Shown: piece after piece, positions 1 to 6,919 of the stretch
Position numbering within the stretch: the first letter of the stretch is position 1
Layout of the letters: the number at the start of each line of letters is the position of its first letter
Origin: Atopobium sp. UBA1382
GTDB taxonomy: Bacteria > Actinomycetota > Coriobacteriia > Coriobacteriales > Atopobiaceae
Assembly (NCBI GenBank): GCA_002305805.1
Contig: DBQY01000009.1
Span: 148,762 to 163,161, forward strand
Reading direction: 5' to 3'
DNA length: 14,400 nt
Made by a program: the position numbers and the translations under genes
The notes under the pieces: model-generated
What the model saw: only the letters and a program-made list of their open reading frames with translations
Database searches by the model: none
What the model was told of the DNA's origin: nothing

Positions 1-28
1 ACTTTACAGCTGACAAGACAGTAAGGCG

Positions 29-58
29 CAAAGAAAGTGCGGCGGGGAATCCCGCCGC
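29..58 (-). terminator. Rho-independent terminator of the NlpC/P60-like hydrolase gene
   Basis: Positions 39-46 (GCGGCGGG) pair perfectly with 51-58 (CCCGCCGC), giving an 8-bp GC stem with a 4-nt loop. Read on the minus strand the hairpin is followed by CACTTTCTTT, a U-rich tract. It lies 15 bases past the stop codon of the minus-strand gene at 73-1263. Confidence 0.85.
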
Positions 59-72
59 CGTCACTTCCTTCC

Positions 73-1263
73 CTACGAGAGCGCGACGCCGCCGAGCCAG
101 CCGCACAGCGGCGTTGCCAGTGCGCTGTAGTAGCTCACCCAGTACGAGAGGGTCGTGGTGCGGACGTAGCCAACGTTGTCCATGACCGTGCCGTTGCCGA
201 GGTAGATTCCGATGTGGCCGTAGATGCGGCCGGCGTAGCTCGACGGGGAGCTGTTCACGGCGACGATCATGCCCGGCTGGATGTTGGCCGTCGAGGTGCC
301 GCACCAGGCGTAGTACATGTCGTCGGCGTTGCCCCAGAACGTGCCGATGCCGGCGTTGGCGAAGACGTTGGTGACCCAGGCGGCGCACAGGTTGACGCCG
401 GGCGACGGCGTGGAGTAGCAGGCGTTGATCACGGCGGCGAGCGAGCCGCTGCCCGAGGCCGCCGGCGGCCTGGTCGCGCTGCCGGAGCTGCCGCCGGAGC
501 TGTTCTGCTGCTCCTGCTCCTTGCGGCGGCGCTCCTCTTCCTCCTCCTGCTTGCGCTTCTCCTCGGCGAGGCGCTGGGCCTCGAGGAGCTCGGCGTCGCG
601 CTGCGCGATCAGCTCCTGGACCTCGGTGCTGAGGCTCGCCACGAGCTCCTGGGACTCCGCCTGCTTGTCGCGGGCGTCCTCGAGCTGCGCCTGCTGGTCG
701 GCCTGGAGCGCCTCGAGGTCGGCCTTCTGCACCTCGAGCGCGGCCTGCTCCTCCTCAAGCTGGGTCCGGAGCTCGCGGACCTCCGCGATCATCTCGCTGT
801 CAGACTCGGTGATCTTGTCGAGGTAGTAGATGTTGCTCGCAAGTTCGTCGAAGGTGGCGGACGAGAGCAGCAGGTCGATCGTGGAGCTCGGGCCGGCCTT
901 GTAGCTGGAGCTCATGCGGCGCGCCAGGATCTCCTGCTTGTCCTCGATCTGGGCCTGGGTCTCCTCGATCTGGGCCTGCTTGTCCTCGATCTGGTCGGAG
1001 ACGTCCACGATCTGGGCCATGGTGTCGGAGAGCTGGGTGGCGATCTCCTCGTACTCGGCGGTGATGCGGTCGAGCTCGGCCTGGGCCTGCTCGTAGTCCA
1101 TCTGCGCCGCGTCGAGCTTCTCCTGGGTCGTCTGGGCGCGCGCGACGCCGGGGAGCACGGTCGCGCAGATGCCGGCGCCGATCAGCAGGCGCAGGGCGTC
1201 GCGGCGCGTGACGCAGCGCGGCGTGATCCCGGCCTCGGAGGAGGTGATGTGGGTACGGGGCAT
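73..1263 (-). CDS. Secreted coiled-coil peptidoglycan hydrolase, PcsB-like N-terminus with NlpC/P60-like domain
   Basis: This 396-residue exported protein probably cleaves peptidoglycan during growth or division. Residues 19-43 form a signal peptide starting TRRDAL, which looks Tat-like, with a likely cleavage after ARA43. Residues 45-250 are a long charged coiled coil (heptads rich in E, Q, A and L) of the kind that links PcsB/RipC-type hydrolases to FtsEX. A Ser/Gly linker follows (254-274). The C-terminal domain carries a Cys293 nucleophile in LCAAWV, His350 in YGHIGIYLGNG, and a polar residue near MDN363, the order expected for NlpC/P60-type papain-like amidases or endopeptidases. The ATG at 1261-1263 has AAGGAG a few bases upstream. 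Domain placement is by motif only, and a CHAP-type fold is the alternative. No FtsEX gene lies in the window. Confidence 0.85.
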   Translation of the reverse strand: MPRTHITSSEAGITPRCVTRRDALRLLIGAGICATVLPGVARAQTTQEKLDAAQMDYEQAQAELDRITAEYEEIATQLSDTMAQIVDVSDQIEDKQAQIEETQAQIEDKQEILARRMSSSYKAGPSSTIDLLLSSATFDELASNIYYLDKITESDSEMIAEVRELRTQLEEEQAALEVQKADLEALQADQQAQLEDARDKQAESQELVASLSTEVQELIAQRDAELLEAQRLAEEKRKQEEEEERRRKEQEQQNSSGGSSGSATRPPAASGSGSLAAVINACYSTPSPGVNLCAAWVTNVFANAGIGTFWGNADDMYYAWCGTSTANIQPGMIVAVNSSPSSYAGRIYGHIGIYLGNGTVMDNVGYVRTTTLSYWVSYYSALATPLCGWLGGVALS

Positions 1264-1293
1264 GGAGTCTCCTTGGTGCGTGTTCGGTGTGTC

Positions 1294-1309
1294 TGCGAAA
1301 CTCTTCGCA
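1294..1309. promoter_or_regulatory. Small inverted repeat in the leader of the hydrolase gene
   Basis: TGCGAA (1294-1299) and TTCGCA (1304-1309) form a perfect 6-bp inverted repeat around 4 bases. It sits about 30 bases upstream of the hydrolase start codon. On the minus strand TAGAAT (complement of 1312-1317) just upstream resembles a -10 box, but I see no convincing -35. The repeat could be an operator or a leader hairpin. Confidence 0.3.
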
Positions 1310-1371
1310 CTATTCTAGCCACAATTCGTCCCGGACACGAGACGCACACGAGGCTGGACGCCCCGAGCGTC

Positions 1372-2403
1372 TCAGCGGTTCTCGATCTTGGCAACGTTTC
1401 CCACCGTGATGGTGATGCGCCCCTCGGCGTCCGTCGAGAAGTCAAGATAGCCCGGGCGCTCCGCCAGCTCCGAGGGGAAGGTGATCTCCACCCCGGTGTC
1501 CGTGCGGATCTTGTGGCTGCGCGTGAGGCGGTTGGCCACGCCGCGACGCACGGGGGCCTCCTCGGGGAGCCTGGCCTCGCGAACGCGCTCCTCGAAGCGC
1601 TCGACGACCTCGGGGCGCTCGGAAAAGACGGTGCGGCCCACCTCGGCGGGCGAGAAGGACTCCTCCACGTCGGCGCTTCTCGCCACCGCGGCCTTGACGC
1701 GACCGACCTCGACGGCGGGTTCCAGGCCAAACTCCTCCGCCACGTCGCGCACGATGACGTTGACCTCGTCGATGACCTCGTGGCTGGACGCCTCGCTCGA
1801 GCACTGCAGGAAGCGCTCGGGAATGATGCTCACGCGCTCCCCGCCCACGGCGCGCTCCTTGTCATGGAAGTCGATCGCGCCGGACTCCGCGTCCACGAGC
1901 ACGTAGGACGCCACCTTCTGCGACGGGTTGGGCAGCGTGGCGTCCACGCGCGCGATGTCGTTGGCGTCCCCGGCGACCTCGTGCACGAACGCCTGGCGGC
2001 GCGGCAGCAGCAGGATCGAGAAGAACCTGCGGCCAGCGGGGCCGTCGAACTCCACGTCATTCTCGTCCGACGCGTCCGTGTCGGTGAAGTCCGCCACCAG
2101 CAGGTCGCACTGCTCGAGGTCCTCCGCGCGGCGGAGCTCCTCCCAGAACCATTGGGCGATCTCCGTGGAGAACTCCACGAACTCGCGCTCGCCGACGAGG
2201 TAGCGCTGGAGCTCGGCGGCAAAGCCGGAGTCCGGCGCGAACGCACCGTGGCGGCTCTCCGCGTTGGAGGAGATCTTGCGCAGGTGGCGCTGGACAAAGG
2301 AGCGCGTGGCGCGGACCGTGAGGTCGAGCGGGCGCTCCGAGAGGTAGGTGGAGCCGGAGTCGAAGTCAAAGACGTGCAGGATCGCGCGGTCTACCTTGAG
2401 CAT
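1372..2403 (-). CDS. 37-kDa nucleoid-associated protein (NA37/YejK family)
   Basis: The 343-residue product matches the NdpA/YejK (NA37) family, proteins that copurify with bacterial nucleoids and whose biochemical role is poorly defined. The N-terminus MLKVDRAILHVFD is typical: a short amphipathic start, then the alternating alpha/beta body. LPNPSQKVASYVLVD at 157-171, the surrounding FFSILLLP strand and a C-terminal beta-rich segment (GVEITFPSEL ... ITITVGN) fit the family, and the length is close to the usual 330-350. The open frame extends upstream to 2442, but I chose the ATG at 2401-2403 because AAAGGA lies about 8 bases before it and family members begin there. The gene sits alone, with a repeat array upstream. 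Confidence 0.82.
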   Translation of the reverse strand: MLKVDRAILHVFDFDSGSTYLSERPLDLTVRATRSFVQRHLRKISSNAESRHGAFAPDSGFAAELQRYLVGEREFVEFSTEIAQWFWEELRRAEDLEQCDLLVADFTDTDASDENDVEFDGPAGRRFFSILLLPRRQAFVHEVAGDANDIARVDATLPNPSQKVASYVLVDAESGAIDFHDKERAVGGERVSIIPERFLQCSSEASSHEVIDEVNVIVRDVAEEFGLEPAVEVGRVKAAVARSADVEESFSPAEVGRTVFSERPEVVERFEERVREARLPEEAPVRRGVANRLTRSHKIRTDTGVEITFPSELAERPGYLDFSTDAEGRITITVGNVAKIENR

Positions 2404-2462
2404 GGGAGTCCTTTGCTGCGGGTTGTGCTTGCGGTCCCCCATGATAGCGCTCCCGCGCGCGG

Positions 2463-2690
2463 CTAGGAATTTGAGCCCTTGTCACGGCGGGCTCTAGAAA
2501 ATGCGGCCCTTGCACCGTTGACCTCACGTCGAGACGCGCACGACCGCCGATTCTTAGAATCTGGCGCGACAAGGGCGACGTTTCCTAGAAGGTCTGGCGA
2601 GAAAACCATGGTTTTCTCGCCAGCCCCGTGACAACCCCGCAAATTCCTAGATGCCACCACAACAAAGGCGGCGATTCTTAGACGCCTCGC
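2463..2690. repeat. Array A: degenerate 31-bp tandem repeats in two orientations
   Basis: A (C)TAG core recurs with its TA at 2464, 2495, 2555, 2586, 2648 and 2679, giving steps of 31, 60, 31, 62 and 31. Cutting at 31 bases shows more than the core. Units 2464-2494 and 2495-2525 match at 19 of 31 positions by hand and share GCCCTTG. Units 2555-2585 and 2648-2678 match at about 20 of 31 and share ACAA.GGCG.CG.TTC. The first two units read as the inverted version of the later ones: ACAAGGGC then TTCCTAG appears on the minus strand at 2463-2481 and on the plus strand at 2570-2589. The positions 2526 and 2617 hold decayed units. Confidence 0.7.
2594..2623. repeat. 30-bp perfect palindrome built from two GGCGAGAA boxes
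   Basis: The arm CTGGCGAGAAAACCA (2594-2608) is followed immediately by its exact reverse complement (2609-2623), with no spacer and CCATGG at the centre. Each arm contains GGCGAGAA, the octamer that is overrepresented across the left part of the window. It lies inside array A. With no loop and no T-run it is not a classical terminator, and a dimeric protein site is more likely. Confidence 0.8.
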
Positions 2691-2703
2691 CGAGAAGAGC
2701 GAC

Positions 2704-4266
2704 CTACTTGCCGTCCTCCTCGCGCTCGAGGGTGGGCAGCTTGTCGCGGAACGTGTTCTCCGTGGCGTTGGCGTGCGGCGACTTCTTGGCGTAGCGCTTG
2801 ACGGCCGCCGCGGTCTTGTTGATCGACTGCAGCGTGCCCGCACCGGCCACGCAGCCGCCCGGGCAGGCCATGCCCTCGATCAGGTAGCCGGGGTACTTGC
2901 CCTTGACGGCGTCCTTCATCATCTTGCGGCAGTTCTCCAGGCCCTCGGCGTTGACGACGTTGACCTCGCGCTCCGGGTCCAGCACCTTGATGGCGTTGAC
3001 CACCGCGTTGGCCACGCCGCCCGCCACCGCGAAGCCGCGGCCGTCCGCGGAGGCGACCTCAAAGTCCGAGCTGCCCTCGCCCTCGAGCTTGGTGTACTCG
3101 TCGATGCCGCGGCCCTTCATCATGCCGGCCATCTCCTCGAAGGTGAGGACAAAGTCCACCTCGGAGCGGACGGACTTGCGCATGGCCTCGAGCTTCTTGG
3201 CCGAGCACGGGCCCACGAAGACGATCTTGGCGTTGGGGTGCTGCTGGCGCAGCAGGCGCGCGGTGAGCGTCATGGGCGTGAGGGCCATCGAGATGCACTC
3301 GGCGTGCTCCGGGAACTCGGTCTTGGCCATGACCGACCAGGCCGGGCAGCAGGACGTGCCCATGAACGGGATCTTCTCGGGCACCTCCTCCATGAAGTCC
3401 TCGGCCTCCTGGACGGTGCAGAGGTCGGCGCCCACGGCTACCTCCTCCATGCCGGAGAAGCCGAGCATCGTGAAGGCCTGGCGCAGCTTGTCCACGTTGC
3501 CCTTGCCGCCGAACTGGCCCACGAAGGCCGGCGCCACCTCGGCGATGACCTCGTCGCCGCGGTTGATGGCCTGGATGACCTGGAAGATCTGGCTCTTGTC
3601 GGCGATGGCGCCAAACGGGCAGTTGATCAGGCACTGGCCGCAGGAGACGCACTTCTCGTAGTCAATCTGGGCGCGGCCGTGCTCGTCGGAGCCGATGGCA
3701 TGCATGCCGCAGGCGTCCGCGCACGGGCGCACGTGGTGCTGGATCGCGTGATAGGGGCAGGCGTTGAAGCACATGCCGCAGTGGATGCACTTCTCCTGGT
3801 CGATGTAGGCCTTCTTGTGGCGGAAGGAGATGGCGCCCTTGGGGCAGATCTCGCGGCAGGGGTGCGCCAGGCAGCTCTGGCACGCGTTGGTCACGCGGTA
3901 GACGTTGTCGTCGCAGGCGTTGCAGGCGAACTTGATGACGTTGATCAGGGGCGGCTCGTAGTAGGTCTCGGGCACGGCAGCGTCGGCGAGGCCGTCGGTG
4001 AGGCTCTCGCGCTTGTCCACGCCCTGAAGCGGCAGGCCCATGGCCAGGCGGATGCGCTGCTCCACGATCGCGCGCTCTAGGAAGACGGACTCGCGGTAGG
4101 TGGCCACGTCGCCGGGGATGATCTCGTACGGGAGGTCACGGATCTTGCGGCGGGTGGTCTTCTCGTCATCGTCCTTCATGTCGTAGGCAATCTTGGCCAC
4201 GTTGGAAAAGACGTTGCGGCGAATCTCGGTCAGGTTGGTGTACACGCCACGCATGGTGTCGGCCAT
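2704..4266 (-). CDS. [FeFe] hydrogenase, group B type, with ferredoxin domains
   Basis: The 520-residue protein should catalyse proton reduction or H2 oxidation at an H-cluster. Residues 115-137 hold a cysteine-rich stretch (CNAC, CQSC, C137). Two 4Fe-4S ferredoxin motifs follow: CIHCGMCFNACP (160-171) and CVSCGQCLINCP (206-217), with further cysteines at 141, 182 and 186. The catalytic domain has L1 TSCCPAW (304-310), L2 GPCSAKKLE (352-360) and L3 EGMACPGGCVAGAGT (464-478), so C307, C354, C468 and C472 are the likely cluster ligands and C306 the proton-shuttle cysteine. The GPC in place of MPC in L2, and the absence of an N-terminal 2Fe-2S domain, point to the group B class and not the well-studied group A. 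The start is ATG 4264-4266 with GAGGGG upstream. No HydEFG maturases or electron-transfer subunits are adjacent, so physiological direction and partner are unknown. Confidence 0.9.
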   Translation of the reverse strand: MADTMRGVYTNLTEIRRNVFSNVAKIAYDMKDDDEKTTRRKIRDLPYEIIPGDVATYRESVFLERAIVEQRIRLAMGLPLQGVDKRESLTDGLADAAVPETYYEPPLINVIKFACNACDDNVYRVTNACQSCLAHPCREICPKGAISFRHKKAYIDQEKCIHCGMCFNACPYHAIQHHVRPCADACGMHAIGSDEHGRAQIDYEKCVSCGQCLINCPFGAIADKSQIFQVIQAINRGDEVIAEVAPAFVGQFGGKGNVDKLRQAFTMLGFSGMEEVAVGADLCTVQEAEDFMEEVPEKIPFMGTSCCPAWSVMAKTEFPEHAECISMALTPMTLTARLLRQQHPNAKIVFVGPCSAKKLEAMRKSVRSEVDFVLTFEEMAGMMKGRGIDEYTKLEGEGSSDFEVASADGRGFAVAGGVANAVVNAIKVLDPEREVNVVNAEGLENCRKMMKDAVKGKYPGYLIEGMACPGGCVAGAGTLQSINKTAAAVKRYAKKSPHANATENTFRDKLPTLEREEDGK

Positions 4267-4398
4267 GGTTGCCCCTCTCCCGGACGTCCCTATCGCTTGC
4301 GGTCGCGCCTCCCCTCAGAGGCGCTCCTCAACGGTTAAGTATCTCACAGACAAGGCCGTTGCGGCGACGCTTTCCGGCGAGAAGCGCTGATGGCGCCG

Positions 4399-5064
4399 TC
4401 AGAGTTGCGCGGGACGCTCCGGCCACAGACGCTCCGGCCATGCGGTCTCCAGGCGCAGGCGCTCGCCGCTCACGGGGTGGTCGAGCTCCTCTCGCCAGGC
4501 GTGGAGCAGCAGGCCCGAGGTGCTTCTCGCCCCTCCGTAGAGCGCGTCGCCCACGATGGGGTGGCCAAGGGACGCCAGGTGCACGCGGATCTGGTGACGC
4601 CGGCCGGTCACGAGCGTGACGACGAGCAGCGTGCGCCCGTCCTTCTCGGCAACGCGACGAATGCGGGTCTCGGCCGGCTTGCCCTGACCGGGGCGGCAGG
4701 CGCGCATGCGGCGCGCGTCGTGGCGGTCGCGGCCGATGGGCTGGCGCACGACCTTCTCGGCCCAGGGGACGCGCCCCGCCACCACGGCAAGGTAGGTCTT
4801 GTTCATGGCATGGCCCGCGACCTGCGCGTCCAGCGCCGGCTGCGTGGCGCGGTCCAGCGAGAAGAGCACGAGGCCCGTGGTCTCCGCATCCAGGCGCTGC
4901 ACGGGCTGCGGACGAACGCCAACGCGGCCGGTTGCAGCCAGGTGAGCGGACACGACGTCGGTGAGCGTGCGCGCCCCCGTGCCGTCGCCGTGCACGATGA
5001 TGCCCGCCGGCTTGTCCCAGGCGAGAAGGACCTCGTCCTCGTAGATCGCCGTGCCCTCGTTCAC
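4399..5064 (-). CDS. RluA-family pseudouridine synthase
   Basis: The 221-residue enzyme isomerises a uridine in rRNA or tRNA to pseudouridine. The catalytic motif RLDAETTGL (57-65) contains the essential Asp59. Other family blocks are LLAWDKPAGIIVH near the N-terminus, NKTYLAVV (88-95) and the RNA-binding-site block GRRHQIRVHLASLGHPIVGD (154-173). There is no S4 domain, so it resembles the short RluA/YjbO-like members more than RluC or RluD, and the target base cannot be read from the sequence. I chose the GTG at 5062-5064, which has a GGGGGAGGGG ribosome-binding site. The frame stays open far upstream, into hisS, but that part is an antisense-type shadow. It lies between the hydrogenase and hisS with array B upstream. 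Confidence 0.88.
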   Translation of the reverse strand: MNEGTAIYEDEVLLAWDKPAGIIVHGDGTGARTLTDVVSAHLAATGRVGVRPQPVQRLDAETTGLVLFSLDRATQPALDAQVAGHAMNKTYLAVVAGRVPWAEKVVRQPIGRDRHDARRMRACRPGQGKPAETRIRRVAEKDGRTLLVVTLVTGRRHQIRVHLASLGHPIVGDALYGGARSTSGLLLHAWREELDHPVSGERLRLETAWPERLWPERPAQL

Positions 5065-5090
5065 GCCGCCCCTCCCCCGGCTGTTCTCAG

Positions 5091-5214
5091 TACGCGACCT
5101 CCAACGTTTTGGCCACGTATTTCGTCGGAAAACGCGTATTGCCACGCGACAGTACGCGATTTCCGACGGAATTGGCCGCGAAAACGTTGGAAGTCGCGTA
5201 TTGGCGGCCTTCGA
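5091..5214. repeat. Array B: 110-bp imperfect palindrome with internal 62-bp direct repeats
   Basis: TACGCGACCTCCAACGTTTT (5091-5110) is the reverse complement of 5181-5200 with one mismatch. The symmetry continues inward without gaps to a centre at 5145.5, with about two thirds of the inner 35 positions paired, including TCGTCGGAAA and CGCGTA. Direct repetition is superimposed. TACGCGA recurs at 5091 and 5153 (62 apart), each followed by TCC.ACG and TTGGCC. CGCGTATTG recurs at 5133 and 5195 (62 apart). Cutting at 31 bases gives units 5091, 5122, 5153 and 5184 that match alternately. It sits between hisS and the pseudouridine synthase gene. Confidence 0.72.
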
Positions 5215-5219
5215 GACGC

Positions 5220-6536
5220 CTACGCCAGGCGGGCGAGAACCTCGTCGGCCAGACGCTCCATCGGCACCTGCACCTGCTCGTGGCTCACCATGTCGCGAAT
5301 GGTCGCCGCACCTGCGGCGAGCTCGTCGCCGCCGAGTATCACGCAGAGGCGCGCGCGCAGCTTGTCGGCCTGCTTGAACTGGCCCTTGAGTGAGCGACCC
5401 TGGTAGTCGGCCTCGGTGCGAACGCCCGCGGCACGCAGGGCCAGGCACGCGTCGAAGGCCGCCGCGCGCTCTGCCTCGCCGCCGGTCGTGGCCACATAGA
5501 CGCAGGTCGGCTCGTCGCCGCCCATCTCCACGCCCGCGGCCGCGAGCGCGAGCGCGATGCGCTCGAAGCCCACCGCAAAGCCGAGGCCCGGCGTGGGCTT
5601 GCCGCCCTCGAGCTCCACGAGCCCGTCGTAGCGCCCGCCGCCGCCGATGGCGCCCACGCCCGAGCCCACGGCCTCCACCTCGAAGACCGTGCGGGTGTAG
5701 TAGTCGAGTCCGCGCACGAGCGTGGGGTCCTCGACGTAGGCCACGCCGGCGGCGTCCAGGTAGCGCTTGACCGCCACGTAGTGCGCGGCGCACTCCTCGC
5801 AGAGGTTGTCCGGCGCGAGCGGCGCGTCCGCCATGACCTCGCGACAGTGGTCGTTCTTGCAGTCGAAGGCGCGCAGCGGGTTGATCTGGGCGCGCTCGAG
5901 GCAGTCCTCGCACATCTCGTCCGCGTGGTCGAGGATGAACGCGCGAACCTTGTCGCGATAGGCGGGGCGGCACGCGGCGTCGCCCATCGAGTTGATCACG
6001 AGGCGCAGGTTCTCACGGGCAAAGCCCAGGCGCTCGAAGTACTGCATGAGCATGATGATGCACTCGGCATCCGCCGCTGGGTCGCTCGCGCCGAGCCACT
6101 CGACGCCCACCTGGTGGAACTGGCGCAGGCGGCCCTTCTGCGGGCGCTCGCCGCGGAACATCGCCTCGGCGTACCAGAGCTTGGCCGGGGCCGCGCCCTG
6201 CGGCACGAGGTTGTTCTCCACCACCGAGCGCACGACGCCGGCCGTGCCCTCGGGACGCATGGCCATGCGCTGGCGCGGCTTGAGGTGGCTCTCGCTGCCG
6301 CGCTCCAGCAGGTCGCCGAAGAGCGCGCCCGAGACCACGCGGAACATCTCCTTGCGCACCACGTCCGTGGACTCGCCGATGCCGTGGACGAAGGTGTCCA
6401 CCTGCTCGATGGCCGGCGTCTCGATCATGTCGAAGCCGTACGCGCCAAAGAGCTCGCGCGCCACGTCGACCATGCGCTGCCAGGCGCGCATGTAGCCGCC
6501 GTAGAGGTCCTCGGTCCCCTGCACCTTCTGAGCCAT
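5220..6536 (-). CDS. hisS: Histidyl-tRNA synthetase
   Basis: This 438-residue class II aminoacyl-tRNA synthetase charges tRNA-His. Visible signatures are MRPEGTAGVVR (93-103), class II motif 2 in MFRGERPQKGRLRQFHQVGVE (126-146), the histidine-specific box LVRGLDYYTRTVFEV (273-287), and motif 3 in GGGGRYDGL with GLGFAVGFERIAL (298-329). The C-terminal 90 residues form the anticodon-binding alpha/beta domain. The insertion contains cysteines at 209, 212, 226, 231, 246 and 249 around NPLRAFDCK, a pattern common in bacterial HisRS. The start is ATG 6534-6536 with AAGGGA upstream, and this ribosome-binding site overlaps a GGCGAGAAG octamer on the same strand. Neither aspS nor another synthetase is adjacent. 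I see no T-box. Confidence 0.97.
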   Translation of the reverse strand: MAQKVQGTEDLYGGYMRAWQRMVDVARELFGAYGFDMIETPAIEQVDTFVHGIGESTDVVRKEMFRVVSGALFGDLLERGSESHLKPRQRMAMRPEGTAGVVRSVVENNLVPQGAAPAKLWYAEAMFRGERPQKGRLRQFHQVGVEWLGASDPAADAECIIMLMQYFERLGFARENLRLVINSMGDAACRPAYRDKVRAFILDHADEMCEDCLERAQINPLRAFDCKNDHCREVMADAPLAPDNLCEECAAHYVAVKRYLDAAGVAYVEDPTLVRGLDYYTRTVFEVEAVGSGVGAIGGGGRYDGLVELEGGKPTPGLGFAVGFERIALALAAAGVEMGGDEPTCVYVATTGGEAERAAAFDACLALRAAGVRTEADYQGRSLKGQFKQADKLRARLCVILGGDELAAGAATIRDMVSHEQVQVPMERLADEVLARLA

Positions 6537-6636
6537 CGTACGATTCCCTTCTCGCCGTGCGTTTACAGCCGTTCAGTATAGCGCGAGAGACGGCCGCGCC
6601 GTTCTTCTCGCCCTGCCCCCCGACTACCCCTCTATG

Positions 6637-6840
6637 TTTTGGGCAACAACTTTGATGCCAAGCGCCGGGATTTGCAGAAAACGCCACGTTCTTCTCGCTT
6701 GTGGGCAAAACGATTGATGCAAAACCCGCAAAAGGCTGGCGGCGCATAAAAGATGTTGCCCAGAACCTCAATGGACCCCTCGGATACGGCAGGGTGAGAA
6801 GCACGACGGGCCGAGAAACCCAAAACCATGCAAATCGTGG
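6637..6840. repeat. Array C: degenerate direct and inverted repeats at about 62-bp spacing
   Basis: TTTTGGGCAACAACTTTGATG (minus its last base, 6637-6656) recurs in altered form 62 bases on: GGGCAA at 6641 and 6703, TTGATGC at 6652 and 6714. The inverted version TCTGGGCAACATCTTTTATG lies on the minus strand at 6745-6764. A weaker inverted unit, CCCAAAACCATG at 6819-6830, is 60 bases from the matching CCCAGAACCTCA at 6759-6770. Between 6690 and 6699 there is a near copy of the GGCGAGAAGAAC motif. The region is upstream of hisS and downstream of ilvE. Confidence 0.6.
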
Positions 6841-6856
6841 CAAGGGGCCGCAACCC

Positions 6857-6893
6857 CAGAAAAGGGGCCCTCCACGCGACGGCGGAGGGCCCC
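6857..6893 (-). terminator. Rho-independent terminator of ilvE
   Basis: GGGGCCCTCC (6864-6873) pairs perfectly with GGAGGGCCCC (6884-6893), a 10-bp stem with a 10-base loop. On the minus strand it is followed by TTTTCT. It lies 27 bases past the ilvE stop codon. Confidence 0.88.
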
Positions 6894-6919
6894 GACAGCA
6901 GCGTTCTTCTCGCCCGGCG

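Larger units (their letters stand above)
2404..2703. other. 300-bp intergenic region filled by repeat array A
   Basis: Between the NA37 gene and the hydrogenase gene, both on the minus strand, there is no credible coding sequence. Nearly all of it is occupied by the 31-bp phased repeats and a 30-bp perfect palindrome listed separately. No T-run-backed terminator for the hydrogenase gene is visible, and no clear sigma-70 promoter for the NA37 gene. Confidence 0.7.
6537..6919. other. 383-bp intergenic region: hisS leader, array C, ilvE terminator
   Basis: There is no credible gene. From left to right on the plus strand it contains two TTCTCGCC boxes (6549-6556 and 6605-6612), array C (6637-6840), the minus-strand terminator of ilvE (6857-6893) and a third TTCTCGCC box just beyond the ilvE stop (6907-6914). 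No clear promoter for hisS could be picked out. Confidence 0.65.

Noticed and set aside
37..2466. 809-residue plus-strand open frame
   Set aside because: It is antisense to the NlpC/P60-like and NA37 genes, is dominated by Leu/Val/Asp/Gly/Arg low-complexity sequence typical of GC-rich shadow frames, and has no family resemblance.
2594..2623. Rho-independent terminator
   Set aside because: The palindrome has no loop, and neither strand shows a T-run after it.
2463..2690. CRISPR array
   Set aside because: Units are contiguous and diverged, with no identical repeats separated by unique spacers, and no cas genes are present.
2773..4080. 435-residue plus-strand open frame
   Set aside because: It is a shadow of the hydrogenase gene, whose cysteine motifs are unambiguous.
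4399..5973. 524-residue minus-strand frame as a fusion protein
   Set aside because: Only the last 221 residues resemble a protein family. The rest overlaps hisS in another frame and crosses array B, and a GTG with a good ribosome-binding site starts the real gene.
6537..6840. T-box leader of hisS
   Set aside because: An AGGGTG string at 6791-6796 is on the wrong strand for hisS. I find no T-box bulge sequence or antiterminator on the minus strand.
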